Assembly (NCBI RefSeq): GCF_018829635.1
Contig: NZ_JAHKKG010000019.1
Span: 62,001-126,000, forward strand
Source of the DNA: Paractinoplanes bogorensis
GTDB lineage: Bacteria > Actinomycetota > Actinomycetes > Mycobacteriales > Micromonosporaceae
Reading direction: 5' to 3'
DNA length: 64,000 nt
In this document: positions 9,103 to 16,681 of the stretch, piece by piece
Position numbering within the stretch: the stretch's first letter is position 1
Layout: each line of letters opens with the position of its first letter
The notes under the pieces: model-generated
Told to the model about the DNA's origin: nothing
What the model saw: only the letters and a program-made list of their open reading frames with translations
The model's database searches: none
Made by a program: the position numbers and the translations under genes

Positions 9103-9195
9103 CCCGAACGGGTTACCCCACACCGTTCCTGCCCGAACTGTCCGAAATGCGTGGTTTTCTCCTTGCGCAAGCGTTATGTCGAGAGGGGAAAGATC

Positions 9196-9603
9196 ATGAA
9201 TCGCGTAACTCGTATGCTCGCGATCGCCGGCCTCGGTCTGGGCGCCGCGGTTGCCGTCGGTGCTGGTCCGGCTCAGGCCGCCACCGCCGCCGGTTCCGCG
9301 CAGGGCACCACGTCCAGCGTCTCGACTCAGGCTCGCGGCTACTGGGACGACGACGAGGTCGTCGGCTACTTCCAGTCGCGGCGCGAGTGCGAGCGGGTCG
9401 GTCGCATCGGCGAGTGGCGCGACCGTTGGGACGACTACGACTGCGACCGCGTTCGGGGCGGCTGGGGTCGTGGGGCCTGGGTCCTGACGGTCGACAGCTG
9501 GAACGACCGCTGGGACAACAGCAACTGGTACGGCGGCTGGTACAACAGCTACCGCGGTGGCGACTACCGCGGCGCGTGGACGCACTGGTTCCGCGGTCGC
9601 TGA
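9196..9603 (+). CDS. small secreted Trp/Asp/Tyr-rich protein, unknown function
   Basis: This is a 135-residue precursor with a clear Sec signal peptide (positively charged start, hydrophobic core, AQA-type cleavage near residues 27-29). The mature part is rich in Trp, Asp, Tyr, Gly and Arg. Near the C terminus it has repeated W-D-R/W-Y-G motifs such as SWNDRWDNSNWYGGWYNSY. Two cysteines could form a disulfide. The ATG follows GAGAGGGGAA. I do not recognise the family; the composition suggests a small cell-surface or carbohydrate-contacting protein, but that is a guess. It is followed by a strong hairpin. Confidence 0.7.
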   Translation: MNRVTRMLAIAGLGLGAAVAVGAGPAQAATAAGSAQGTTSSVSTQARGYWDDDEVVGYFQSRRECERVGRIGEWRDRWDDYDCDRVRGGWGRGAWVLTVDSWNDRWDNSNWYGGWYNSYRGGDYRGAWTHWFRGR

Positions 9604-9606
9604 TCA

Positions 9607-9644
9607 ACGGAGCGGGCCGTGCCTCGGCACGGCCCGCTCTCCGT
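9607..9644. terminator. bidirectional terminator between convergent genes
   Basis: GCGGGCCGTG and CACGGCCCGC form a 10-bp perfect stem, extended by ACGGAG/CTCCGT with a small bulge, around the loop CCTCGG. It sits between the 3' ends of the secreted-protein gene (+) and the ECF sigma gene (-), so it can serve both. Confidence 0.75.
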
Positions 9645-9653
9645 TTCCCCGCG

Positions 9654-10172
9654 TCAGAACGGTGTCAACGAGCTCTCGGTGAACGCGTCGGCCAACGGCC
9701 CGCCCGTACGCCGGAGTGAAGCGATCGCCCGGCTGGCCCGGCTCTTCACCGTGCCGGTCGAGCAGCCGAGCTGGGCCGCGATCTCCTGCTCGGACAGCCC
9801 GGCCCAATAGCGCAGCACCAGCACGACCCGCTGCGCCGCCGGCAGTTCCCGCAGCGCGGCCAGCACCACCGCGGCGGTGTCGGTCGCCGCGTACGCATCG
9901 CCGGCCGCGGCCCGCTCGGGTGGAGCCTCAGCCGGGATCTCCCGTTTCCACAACCGCCGCGCGGATCGCCAGGCCGCCCGCGTCATGACCCGCCGCGTGT
10001 ACGCCTCCGGATCGCCCTCGCCGTGCAGCCGCCGCCACGCCCGGTACGTCTTGACGAGCGCTTCCTGGGCCAGATCTTCGCCGTGCCCGCGGTCGCCGGT
10101 CAGCAGCACGCCGTAGCGGACCAGCGCCGGATAGCGGGCGGTGACGAACTCGCCAAAGCCGTCCTCGCTCAC
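9654..10172 (-). CDS. RNA polymerase ECF sigma factor, SigE family
   Basis: This is a 172-residue ECF sigma factor. Region 2 runs roughly from FGEFVTARYPALVRYGVLLT through GHGEDLAQEALVKTYRAW, and region 4 ends in LRYWAGLSEQEIAAQLGC followed by STGTVKSRASRAIASLR, a typical helix-turn-helix. The GTG start at 10172 overlaps the stop of a membrane-protein gene... in fact the downstream partner begins before it on this strand order: the partner (11260-10169) is transcribed first and its TGA overlaps this GTG by 4 bp. The two are therefore translationally coupled. It resembles the second pair at 55385-56859 in layout. Confidence 0.82.
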   Translation of the reverse strand: MSEDGFGEFVTARYPALVRYGVLLTGDRGHGEDLAQEALVKTYRAWRRLHGEGDPEAYTRRVMTRAAWRSARRLWKREIPAEAPPERAAAGDAYAATDTAAVVLAALRELPAAQRVVLVLRYWAGLSEQEIAAQLGCSTGTVKSRASRAIASLRRTGGPLADAFTESSLTPF

Positions 10173-11260
10173 CTGGCCCCCAGCCCGAAGAGCTTCTTCA
10201 GTTCCCGTACGGCGTTGTCGTCGAAGCGTACGCGCCCGCCCGCGGCCGACACCGCCTCCGGGCAGGAATCGCCGAGCGTGACCACCACCGAGATCTGTTC
10301 CTGCCCGGCGGGGATCTCCTTGGGTTCGTCCGGCGAGGTCGACGGATGGAAGACGAACCGGTCCAGTTCGAGCCGCAGAGCCGGCTGCTCCGGGCTCGCG
10401 CAGGCCTTGCCGTTTGGAACGGTGGTCTTGTGCTCGCGTAGGAGCCGGAGGACCGACCCGATCGTCTTCTGATCCTTGATCTCGCGGCGGCCCGCCCGGG
10501 AGGTCGTCCCGGTCGAGTCCGGCACGGTCAACGTCGCCGTCGTCACGGTGCCGGGCAGTGCGAGAACTCCCGCGTGGGCGGGGTGGGTGGTCATGGTCTC
10601 GACCAGCCGTTCCGACGTGGGCCCGTCGACCCGCAGCGTCACAGTGACCTTCGACCACGGCAGCACGACGGTGTTCCAGTAGCTGTAGGACTCTCCGCGG
10701 CCGGGTGCCGTCTCCTCGGAGTCGAAGCGGGACATCAGCCAGGCCGGTTCACCGCCGGGCAGGGTGAGCGAGATCGGCGCGGAGAGGACGTCGGCCGTGC
10801 CCACCCCGCCCATGTCCGTCACGCCCGCGGGCGGGAACGGCACGCGCTGCTCGGTGCGCACCTCGATTCCGGCGATCCCGCACCCGCCGGAATCCGGGGT
10901 CACGATCAGAACGATCTTGTCCTTCTCCGAGCACGGGATGCGGCCCGGGGCGTCCTCGACGACCTTCCAGCCCGGCGGGACCGGCAGCCGCAGCGCACCC
11001 ACGACCACTGCGCCGTCGACCACCCGCACCGGGGACGAGGGCCGTTCCGGAGCAGCGGGTTCGATCGGCGGGCCGCTGCCCAAAGAGCCGGCCACGGCGA
11101 CGCCGCCGAGCGCCACGGCGAGCGTTGTCACCGCAGCGGCCAGGACCGTCCGGCGGCGCCGCGACCGTTTGCGCCGGACGACCGCCGCGACCGGGTCGGG
11201 CGTGGCCGGTTCGACTCCGGACACCGCGTCGTCCAGCAATCGCCTGAGATGCTGCGTCAT
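10169..11260 (-). CDS. membrane protein paired with ECF sigma factor
   Basis: This is a 363-residue protein with a short cytoplasmic N terminus, an Arg/Lys-rich stretch (VVRRKRSRRRR) and a single transmembrane segment (about residues 38-58). A large extracytoplasmic part of about 300 residues follows. It lacks the HxxxCxxC zinc anti-sigma motif, so a canonical anti-sigma role is not proven. The coupling to the sigma gene by a GTGA overlap still makes a regulatory partnership likely. I choose ATG 11260 (MTQHLRRLL) because GGGGGA lies just upstream. Three 14-bp direct repeats lie further upstream. Confidence 0.65.
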   Translation of the reverse strand: MTQHLRRLLDDAVSGVEPATPDPVAAVVRRKRSRRRRTVLAAAVTTLAVALGGVAVAGSLGSGPPIEPAAPERPSSPVRVVDGAVVVGALRLPVPPGWKVVEDAPGRIPCSEKDKIVLIVTPDSGGCGIAGIEVRTEQRVPFPPAGVTDMGGVGTADVLSAPISLTLPGGEPAWLMSRFDSEETAPGRGESYSYWNTVVLPWSKVTVTLRVDGPTSERLVETMTTHPAHAGVLALPGTVTTATLTVPDSTGTTSRAGRREIKDQKTIGSVLRLLREHKTTVPNGKACASPEQPALRLELDRFVFHPSTSPDEPKEIPAGQEQISVVVTLGDSCPEAVSAAGGRVRFDDNAVRELKKLFGLGAR

Positions 11261-11305
11261 CGCGTTCCCCCGTGTCCGTCGCGGTGTTGACCGGCCGCCG
11301 ATGCA

Positions 11306-11347
11306 GAGACCGGTCACCAAAGATCGGCCATCAAAGACCGGTCACCA
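11306..11347 (-). repeat. three 14-bp direct repeats upstream of the sigma/partner operon
   Basis: AGACCGGTCACCA occurs at 11307-11319 and 11335-11347, with a variant AAGATCGGCCATCA between them. This gives a 14-bp period, about 1.3 helical turns. The array lies 46-87 bp upstream of ATG 11260, where a promoter would be expected, and may bind a regulator. Confidence 0.55.
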
Positions 11348-11394
11348 CTGCAAAGGCATCGGGGAGACGTCCGGTTCCGTCCGGACGCGAAGAT

Positions 11395-12438
11395 TTATCC
11401 GCGAGGCGGCGCGGTCGACGCCCGTACGACCAGGGAAGGCGCCAGCAGCACCGAGCGCGGGTGCCGTTCCGGGTCGTCGAGCGTGTCGAGCAGCAGCCGG
11501 GCCGCCTCGACGCCGATCTCGTAGTGGGGGATGGCCACCGTGGTCAGCGGCGGGCGCATCTTGTCGAGGAACGGCATCTCGTTGAAGCCGATCACGCTCA
11601 TGTCGTCGGGGCAGGTCATGCCGCGCTCGGCGAACACGTCGTAGCAGCCGAGCGCGATCAGGTCGTTGCCCGCCACGACGGCGGTGAACTTCGCACCCGA
11701 GTCGAGCAGCCGCCGCAGCGCCTGGGCGCCCTCGGACTCGCTCCAGTAGCCGCACTCGACGGTCAGGGCCGGGTCGTCGCCCAGCCCGTTGTCGATCATG
11801 GCGTGCCGGAACGCGCGGGCCCGGGCCACGCCGGTCGAGGTCTGCTGCGGGCCGGCCAGATGGGCGATCCGGGTGTGCCCGAGCGCGGCCAGGTGGGCCA
11901 CGGCGAGCGCGATGCCGGTGTCGTCGTCCGCGGCCACCGACGGCAGTTCGATCCCGTCGACCCGGCGGTTGATCAGCACCATGCGGACGCCGTGCTGCTG
12001 GAGCCGGACGAGCAGCGGGTGCTCGCGGCGGGCGGTGGCGACGATCAGCCCCTCGACCTGGCGCGAGCGCAGCGACTCGATCTGCGTCTCCTCGCGACCG
12101 GGGTCGTTGTCGGTGTTCACGATCCACGCGTTGTAGCCCGCGGGAGTGAGCACGTCTTCGATGCCGCGCACGATCGGCGGGAACAGCGGGTTGGTCAGAT
12201 CGGGGATTACCAGTCCGACCGTGCTGCTGCGGGAGGTCTTGAGGCTGCGCGCGATCGGGTTGGGCTGATAGCCGATCGACTCGGCCGCCTTGAGCACCTT
12301 GCGGGCAGTGTCCGCGTTGACCAGCGGGCGGGTCTGCGGGTTGAGCGCGCGGGACGCGGTCGCGGGGTGCACGCCCGCGAGCTGCGCGACGTCGCGGAGC
12401 GTCGGGGCCGTCATCCTGACCACTCTAGGCTCTGTCAT
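11395..12438 (-). CDS. LacI-family transcriptional regulator
   Basis: This is a 347-residue LacI/GalR repressor. The N-terminal helix-turn-helix and hinge are clear (TLRDVAQLAGVHPATASRAL, then IARSLKTSRSSTVGLVIPDL), followed by a periplasmic-binding-like sensor domain (VEGLIVATA, GHTRIAHLAGP, DDMSVIGFNEMPF). ATG 12438 overlaps the MFS stop (ATGA) and has GGAGG six bases upstream; ATG 12414 is a shorter alternative. It is the last gene of a three-gene operon (binding-protein-like, MFS, LacI). Two LacI-type palindromes in the shared promoter region at 14426-14437 and 14514-14525 are its most likely operators. It would then control both divergent operons. Confidence 0.9.
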   Translation of the reverse strand: MTEPRVVRMTAPTLRDVAQLAGVHPATASRALNPQTRPLVNADTARKVLKAAESIGYQPNPIARSLKTSRSSTVGLVIPDLTNPLFPPIVRGIEDVLTPAGYNAWIVNTDNDPGREETQIESLRSRQVEGLIVATARREHPLLVRLQQHGVRMVLINRRVDGIELPSVAADDDTGIALAVAHLAALGHTRIAHLAGPQQTSTGVARARAFRHAMIDNGLGDDPALTVECGYWSESEGAQALRRLLDSGAKFTAVVAGNDLIALGCYDVFAERGMTCPDDMSVIGFNEMPFLDKMRPPLTTVAIPHYEIGVEAARLLLDTLDDPERHPRSVLLAPSLVVRASTAPPRG

Positions 12439-13577
12439 AACGGCCTCCAGCGTGCCCTCGCCAAGGTGGCGAGGAGTCCGAGCGGGATGGTGACCAGTCC
12501 GAGGCACACATAGGCCACCTCGTAGCGGCCCGCCTCGGCGGCGCCCGCGAAGATCGCCGCCGAGGCGGCACTGCCGGCGAACAAGCAGCCGGCGAACAAC
12601 GACACGACCGTGGCCCGGGCGGCCGGGAGCACCTGGGTGGCCCAGGTCTGCAGTGACGAGTGCATGGCCGCCCACGCAAGTCCGATCAGTACGGCCACGG
12701 CGCCGGCCACCCAGGCCCGCTGGGACACCGCCGCCACACCGCACGCCGCGGCGGCCGCGACCGCCCCGATCGCGATCAGCCGCCAGGCCGGCCACCGTCG
12801 CGACAGGATCCCGGTCAGCCGGGCCCCGACCAGCACCGCGACCCCGTACACGGCGGTCACCGCCCCGGCCAGCGCGGCGCTGACCCCGGTCGACTCGACG
12901 GCCGCGGGCAGCAGAGTCAGGGCGCCGAGCAGGATGCCGCCCTCGACGAACGCGAGGAAGAGCAGCAGCAGAGCCCACGGCGCGCGGAGGAGCCGGCCGA
13001 ACTGGGCCAGTGGACCCTCGGGCGGACGGCTCCGGGCCGGTTCGGGCAGGGCGCGCAGCAGGAAGGCGAGGGTGAGCGCGCAGACCGAGGAGGCGAGGAA
13101 CGCGGCCCGCCAGCTCACCGCGACCGCCAGCAGGCCGGCGCCGGCCGAGGCCAGGGCGGTGCCGAGCGCGACGCCGACCATGAGGTTGGTGACCTCGGTC
13201 TGGCGCCGCTCGGCGGGCACGGTGTCGCCGACGTAGATCAGGCTGGCCGGGACCGCGGCGCTCATCGCCGCCCCGGTCAGCGCCCGGGCCACGCCGAGCT
13301 GGCCGAGCGTGGTCACGGCGGCCGAGCCCGCGGCGGCCACCCCGGCGGCGAGCAGAGTCAGGCGCAGGGTGCGGACCCGGCCCAGACGGTCGGACACGAC
13401 ACCCCAGACCGGCTGCATGATCCCGTACGCGAGGAAGTAGACCCCGGCCGTCTGCACCACCGCCGACAGGGGCACCCCGAGGGCCCCCGCCATCACGATC
13501 AGCATGGGCGGCATGGTGAAGCGGTCCATCGTGCTGACGAACGTGGTGGCCTGGAGCAGCCGGACCGGCCGGATCAC
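12435..13577 (-). CDS. MFS transporter
   Basis: This is a major facilitator superfamily permease of 380 residues with about 12 hydrophobic segments. The conserved loop 2-3 motif is GVVSDRLGRVRTLRL (G-x-x-x-D-R-x-G-R). It could be an importer or an exporter. The GTG start overlaps the stop of the upstream binding-protein-like gene (GTGA), and its own stop overlaps the LacI start (ATGA), so the three genes form a tight operon. The shared operators with the Liv operon suggest it moves the same compound, a precursor or a product. Confidence 0.82.
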   Translation of the reverse strand: MIRPVRLLQATTFVSTMDRFTMPPMLIVMAGALGVPLSAVVQTAGVYFLAYGIMQPVWGVVSDRLGRVRTLRLTLLAAGVAAAGSAAVTTLGQLGVARALTGAAMSAAVPASLIYVGDTVPAERRQTEVTNLMVGVALGTALASAGAGLLAVAVSWRAAFLASSVCALTLAFLLRALPEPARSRPPEGPLAQFGRLLRAPWALLLLFLAFVEGGILLGALTLLPAAVESTGVSAALAGAVTAVYGVAVLVGARLTGILSRRWPAWRLIAIGAVAAAAACGVAAVSQRAWVAGAVAVLIGLAWAAMHSSLQTWATQVLPAARATVVSLFAGCLFAGSAASAAIFAGAAEAGRYEVAYVCLGLVTIPLGLLATLARARWRPL

Positions 13578-14410
13578 CGAAGGGCCGCGGCGAGCGGGTC
13601 GCCCTCGAGGGCCGGGCCGAACCGGCGGCGCAGCCCGACCAGCGTCTCGAGGGCGGGCCGGTCGACCTGGCCGTCGGGCACGAGCCCTTCGGCCGGGTCG
13701 CGCAGCCGCTCGAGATAGCGGACGGCGAGCTTCTCGGTGAGGCCGAGCGCGTCCACGGCGGCCGCGACGACCAGGTAGCCGTGCCGGCCGGCGACGATCT
13801 CGGCCGCCGTCGTGGTGAGCGCCTCGCCCAGACCGGCGACCGGCTCGGGATCCAGTGCGGCGAGGACGGTGCCGAGATACGGGCCGCAGACTTCCGTCGT
13901 ACGGGAAAGAGGTTTGAATCCGGCTGCCTCGGCGTGCAGCTCGTTGCCGGCGTTGAGCATGGTGGCGTCGCATTCGCCGGCGAGCAGGGCCTTGAGCCGG
14001 TTGGGGGTGGATCCGAGTGGGACGATCTCGTAGTCGTCGCGGGTGAACCCGAGCGACTCGGCCAGGGCGTACATGGCGAAGGCGAAGCCCGAACCGGGAA
14101 CGTCGACCGCGAGGCGGGCTTGTTTTTTCAAGGAGCCGTAGAGCGCCAGGCCCATGCCGCGGTCGATCGCCGCCACCATCGAGACCGGCGCGTTGACGCC
14201 GAGCGGGTTGACCGGGCTGTAGCGGTAGGCGAGGACGTTGTCGGGGCTGGTCAGCACCGCGTCGTAACCGCCGTCGAGCAGCGTGCGGAACTGGGCCGGC
14301 GAGGAGGGCACCAGCGTCTCGGTCACCTCGGCGGGCAGACGGCCGAGCCGCCGGGCGACGCGCAGCAGCACGGACGGGGTGAACGAGCCGAGTGTGATCG
14401 ATGTCGCCAT
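13574..14410 (-). CDS. NMT1/TauA-type binding-protein-like protein without signal peptide
   Basis: This 278-residue protein has the fold signature of NitT/TauT-type ABC binding proteins (ITLGSFTPSVLLRVARRLG, FRTLLDGGYDAVLTSPDN, LKALLAGECDATMLNAGNE). I see no signal peptide or lipobox after the chosen ATG. No matching permease or ATPase is next to it; the next gene is an MFS transporter. It may be a cytoplasmic binding protein or an enzyme built on this fold, such as the THI5/NMT1 or phthalate-decarboxylase groups. The start MATSITLG is chosen because the upstream extension has no secretion features. It contains one TTTCCCGTACG word. Confidence 0.65.
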   Translation of the reverse strand: MATSITLGSFTPSVLLRVARRLGRLPAEVTETLVPSSPAQFRTLLDGGYDAVLTSPDNVLAYRYSPVNPLGVNAPVSMVAAIDRGMGLALYGSLKKQARLAVDVPGSGFAFAMYALAESLGFTRDDYEIVPLGSTPNRLKALLAGECDATMLNAGNELHAEAAGFKPLSRTTEVCGPYLGTVLAALDPEPVAGLGEALTTTAAEIVAGRHGYLVVAAAVDALGLTEKLAVRYLERLRDPAEGLVPDGQVDRPALETLVGLRRRFGPALEGDPLAAALR

Positions 14411-14425
14411 GCCCGGTAGTGAACC

Positions 14426-14437
14426 GCACTCGATTGC
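14426..14437. promoter_or_regulatory. LacI-type operator O2
   Basis: GCACTCGATTGC matches the LacI-family half-site pattern GCAAnCGnTTGC with one mismatch. It lies 16-27 bp upstream of the leftward gene's ATG (14410), so a bound repressor could block that operon. Its centre is 88 bp from O1. Confidence 0.55.
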
Positions 14438-14477
14438 AGTCACACAAGACTTGATTTACCTGCAACTCTCCGCACCA

Positions 14478-14507
14478 TTGACACGGATGTAACACCGTGG
14501 TCATCAT
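14478..14507 (+). promoter_or_regulatory. promoter of the Liv operon
   Basis: A perfect -35 TTGACA (14478-14483) is followed after 18 bp by CATCAT (14502-14507), four of six matches to a -10 box. The predicted start would fall at about 14514, inside the operator O1. Confidence 0.5.
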
Positions 14508-14513
14508 CACAAC

Positions 14514-14525
14514 GCAAACGATTGC
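14514..14525. promoter_or_regulatory. LacI-type operator O1
   Basis: GCAAACGATTGC fits the LacI-family operator pattern GCAAnCGnTTGC exactly, extended by one more base pair on each side (C..G). It overlaps the predicted transcription start of the Liv operon, a classic repressor position. Confidence 0.65.
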
Positions 14526-14556
14526 GGCCCGGCTCACCCCCTCCTGGAGGGCCCCG

Positions 14557-15795
14557 ATGATCGAAAAGTCCGTCTCCCGACGATCCGTCCTTGCTGCCTC
14601 TCTCGCCGCCGCGCTCAGCGTCTCGCTGGCCGCCTGCGGTTCCCGTCCGTCCGAGAAGGCTGCCTCCGAAACCGACAAGCCCCTGGTCATCGGCATCTCG
14701 CTGCCGCTGACGGGCGACTTCTCCCAGCCCGGCACCGAGGCCAAGCGTGGCTACGAGGTGTGGGCCGACCAGATCAACAAGGCCGGCGGCCTGCTCGGCC
14801 GCCAGGTCCAGCTCAAGATCGTGGACGACGCCAGCAACCAGGACACGGTGGTCAGCGACTACACCAAGCTGATCACGCAGGACAAGGTCGACCTGGTGCT
14901 GGGCACGTTCTCGTCGCTGCTCAACTACGCGGCCTCGGCCGTCGCCGAGAAGAACCGGATGGTGTTCGTCGAGCCCGCCGGTGGCGCGCCGAACATGTTC
15001 ACCCGCAACTTCAAGTATCTGTTCTTCGCCCAGCCGGCCACCGCGCCGCACCAGGCCGACGTGTTCGTCGAGTGGATCCAGTCGCTGCCCGCCGATCAGA
15101 GACCCAAGACGGCGGCCTACCCGATCCAGGACGACCCGTTCGCGGCGCCGGTCATCGAGAGCATGAAGAAGCAGCTCGAGGCGATCGGCGTGCAGACCGT
15201 CTACACCGAGACGTACCCGGCCGACACCACGAACTTCCAGTCGGTGGCCCAGCAGATGGCGGCCAAGAAGCCCGACCTGATCGCCCAGGGCGCGGTGTTC
15301 GAGGACGGCGTCGGCCTGATCCGGTCGCTCAAGCAGCTGCAGTACTCGCCGAAGATCATGTTCCAGACGTCCGCCCCCAGCAACGCCGGTCAGTACAGCG
15401 ACGGTGTCGGCGTGGGCAGCACCGAGGGCGTCTTCTACACGGTCAGCTGGCACCAGGACGCCAAGACCGAGAAGAACGCCGAGTTCGTGGCCGACTACAA
15501 GGCCAAGTTCTCCAACGCCGACCCGGCCGAGGACGCGGCGGACGCGTACGCGGCGGCCGAGGTGCTCGAAGCCGGCGTCGCCGCGGTCGGTGCCATCGAC
15601 CAGACCAAGATCGCCGACTGGCTGCACGCCAACCAGGTGACCACCATCCTCGGCCCGCTCAGCTGGGAAGCCACCGGCGAGCCGAAGGGCAAGTTCCTGC
15701 TCGGACAGTGGCAGAGCGGCAAGGCCCAGGTGGTCGCGCCGGCCGAGGCGGCGACCACGCAGACCGTCGTCAACCCCAAGCCCGACTGGAAGTGA
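14557..15795 (+). CDS. Liv-type ABC transporter substrate-binding lipoprotein
   Basis: This is the extracytoplasmic receptor of a branched-chain amino acid type (HAAT) importer, 412 residues. It has a lipoprotein signal with Arg-Arg at residues 8-9 and lipobox LAAC at Cys27. The mature protein shows the Periplasmic_BP_6 pattern (IGISLPLTGDFSQPGTEAKR, INKAGGLLGRQVQLKIVDD). ATG 14557 follows TGGAGG. It is the first gene of a seven-gene operon that ends in an aldehyde dehydrogenase. Receptors of this family also bind amides, urea, aromatic acids and other small acids. The enzymes downstream argue against simple leucine uptake. Confidence 0.88.
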   Translation: MIEKSVSRRSVLAASLAAALSVSLAACGSRPSEKAASETDKPLVIGISLPLTGDFSQPGTEAKRGYEVWADQINKAGGLLGRQVQLKIVDDASNQDTVVSDYTKLITQDKVDLVLGTFSSLLNYAASAVAEKNRMVFVEPAGGAPNMFTRNFKYLFFAQPATAPHQADVFVEWIQSLPADQRPKTAAYPIQDDPFAAPVIESMKKQLEAIGVQTVYTETYPADTTNFQSVAQQMAAKKPDLIAQGAVFEDGVGLIRSLKQLQYSPKIMFQTSAPSNAGQYSDGVGVGSTEGVFYTVSWHQDAKTEKNAEFVADYKAKFSNADPAEDAADAYAAAEVLEAGVAAVGAIDQTKIADWLHANQVTTILGPLSWEATGEPKGKFLLGQWQSGKAQVVAPAEAATTQTVVNPKPDWK

Positions 15796-15802
15796 GCTGT
15801 TC

Positions 15803-16681
15803 ATGGCCCAGTTCGTCCAGGCGCTCGCGCTCGGTGTCCTGATCGGTGGCATCTATGCGCTGATGGCCAGTGGCCTGACGCTCATCTTCGGGGTGCTGCG
15901 GATCGTCAACATCGCGCAAGGGGCGTTTCTCATCCTGGTCGCGACGTTCACCTGGTGGCTGTGGCGGGCGACCGGGCTCGACCCGATCCTCGCCTCGGTC
16001 GTCACCGCCCCGCTGATGTTCGGCCTCGGCTGGCTGATGCACCGGTTCGTGATCAGCCGGATCCGCGGGCAGGCGGCCTCGATGTCGGTGCTCCTGACCT
16101 TCGGCATCGCCCTGGTCATCGAGGGCGTGCTGAACATCGTGACCGGCAACCGGTTCCGGTCGGCGACCCCGTCGTATTTCGAGGAGAGCTTCCGGGTGGG
16201 CGACATCCTGCTCCCCAAGGCCCAGGTGTACGGATTCCTCGCCGCCATGGTCGTGCTGGGCGGGCTGTATCTGGTGCTCACCCGCACCTGGACGGGCCGG
16301 GCCATCCGTGCCACCTCGCAGAACCCGTCGGCCGCGGCCCTGGTGGGCATCGGCGCGACGGCCACCGCCGCTCTGGCGTTCGCGCTCGGCAGCGCGAGCG
16401 CCGGGGTGGGCGGGTCGATCCTCTCGGTGCTCTACCCGTTCTTCCCGGCGTCGCACTACGACTGGATCTCCCGGCTGCTCGGCATCGTCGTGCTGGGCGG
16501 CATGGGCAGCCTGCCCGGCGCCCTGTGCGGAGCTCTGATTCTCGGCCTGGCCGAGACCTTAACCGCCACGTACGGGTCGCTGCAGTGGTCCACGCTGGTC
16601 TTCTACCTCGTGATCATGGTCGTGCTGCTGGCCCGCCCGCAGGGGTTGTTCGGCGCCCGGCTCCGAGAGGACGCGGTATGA
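15803..16681 (+). CDS. livH: Liv-type ABC permease LivH
   Basis: This is the membrane subunit of the HAAT importer, 292 residues and about eight hydrophobic segments. The opening LGVLIGGIYALMASGLTLIF and the segment IVNIAQGAFLIL are typical of LivH. The conserved C-terminal part has GIVVLGGMGSLPGALCGALI. It lies seven bases after the binding-protein gene and overlaps the next gene by ATGA. Confidence 0.88.
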   Translation: MAQFVQALALGVLIGGIYALMASGLTLIFGVLRIVNIAQGAFLILVATFTWWLWRATGLDPILASVVTAPLMFGLGWLMHRFVISRIRGQAASMSVLLTFGIALVIEGVLNIVTGNRFRSATPSYFEESFRVGDILLPKAQVYGFLAAMVVLGGLYLVLTRTWTGRAIRATSQNPSAAALVGIGATATAALAFALGSASAGVGGSILSVLYPFFPASHYDWISRLLGIVVLGGMGSLPGALCGALILGLAETLTATYGSLQWSTLVFYLVIMVVLLARPQGLFGARLREDAV

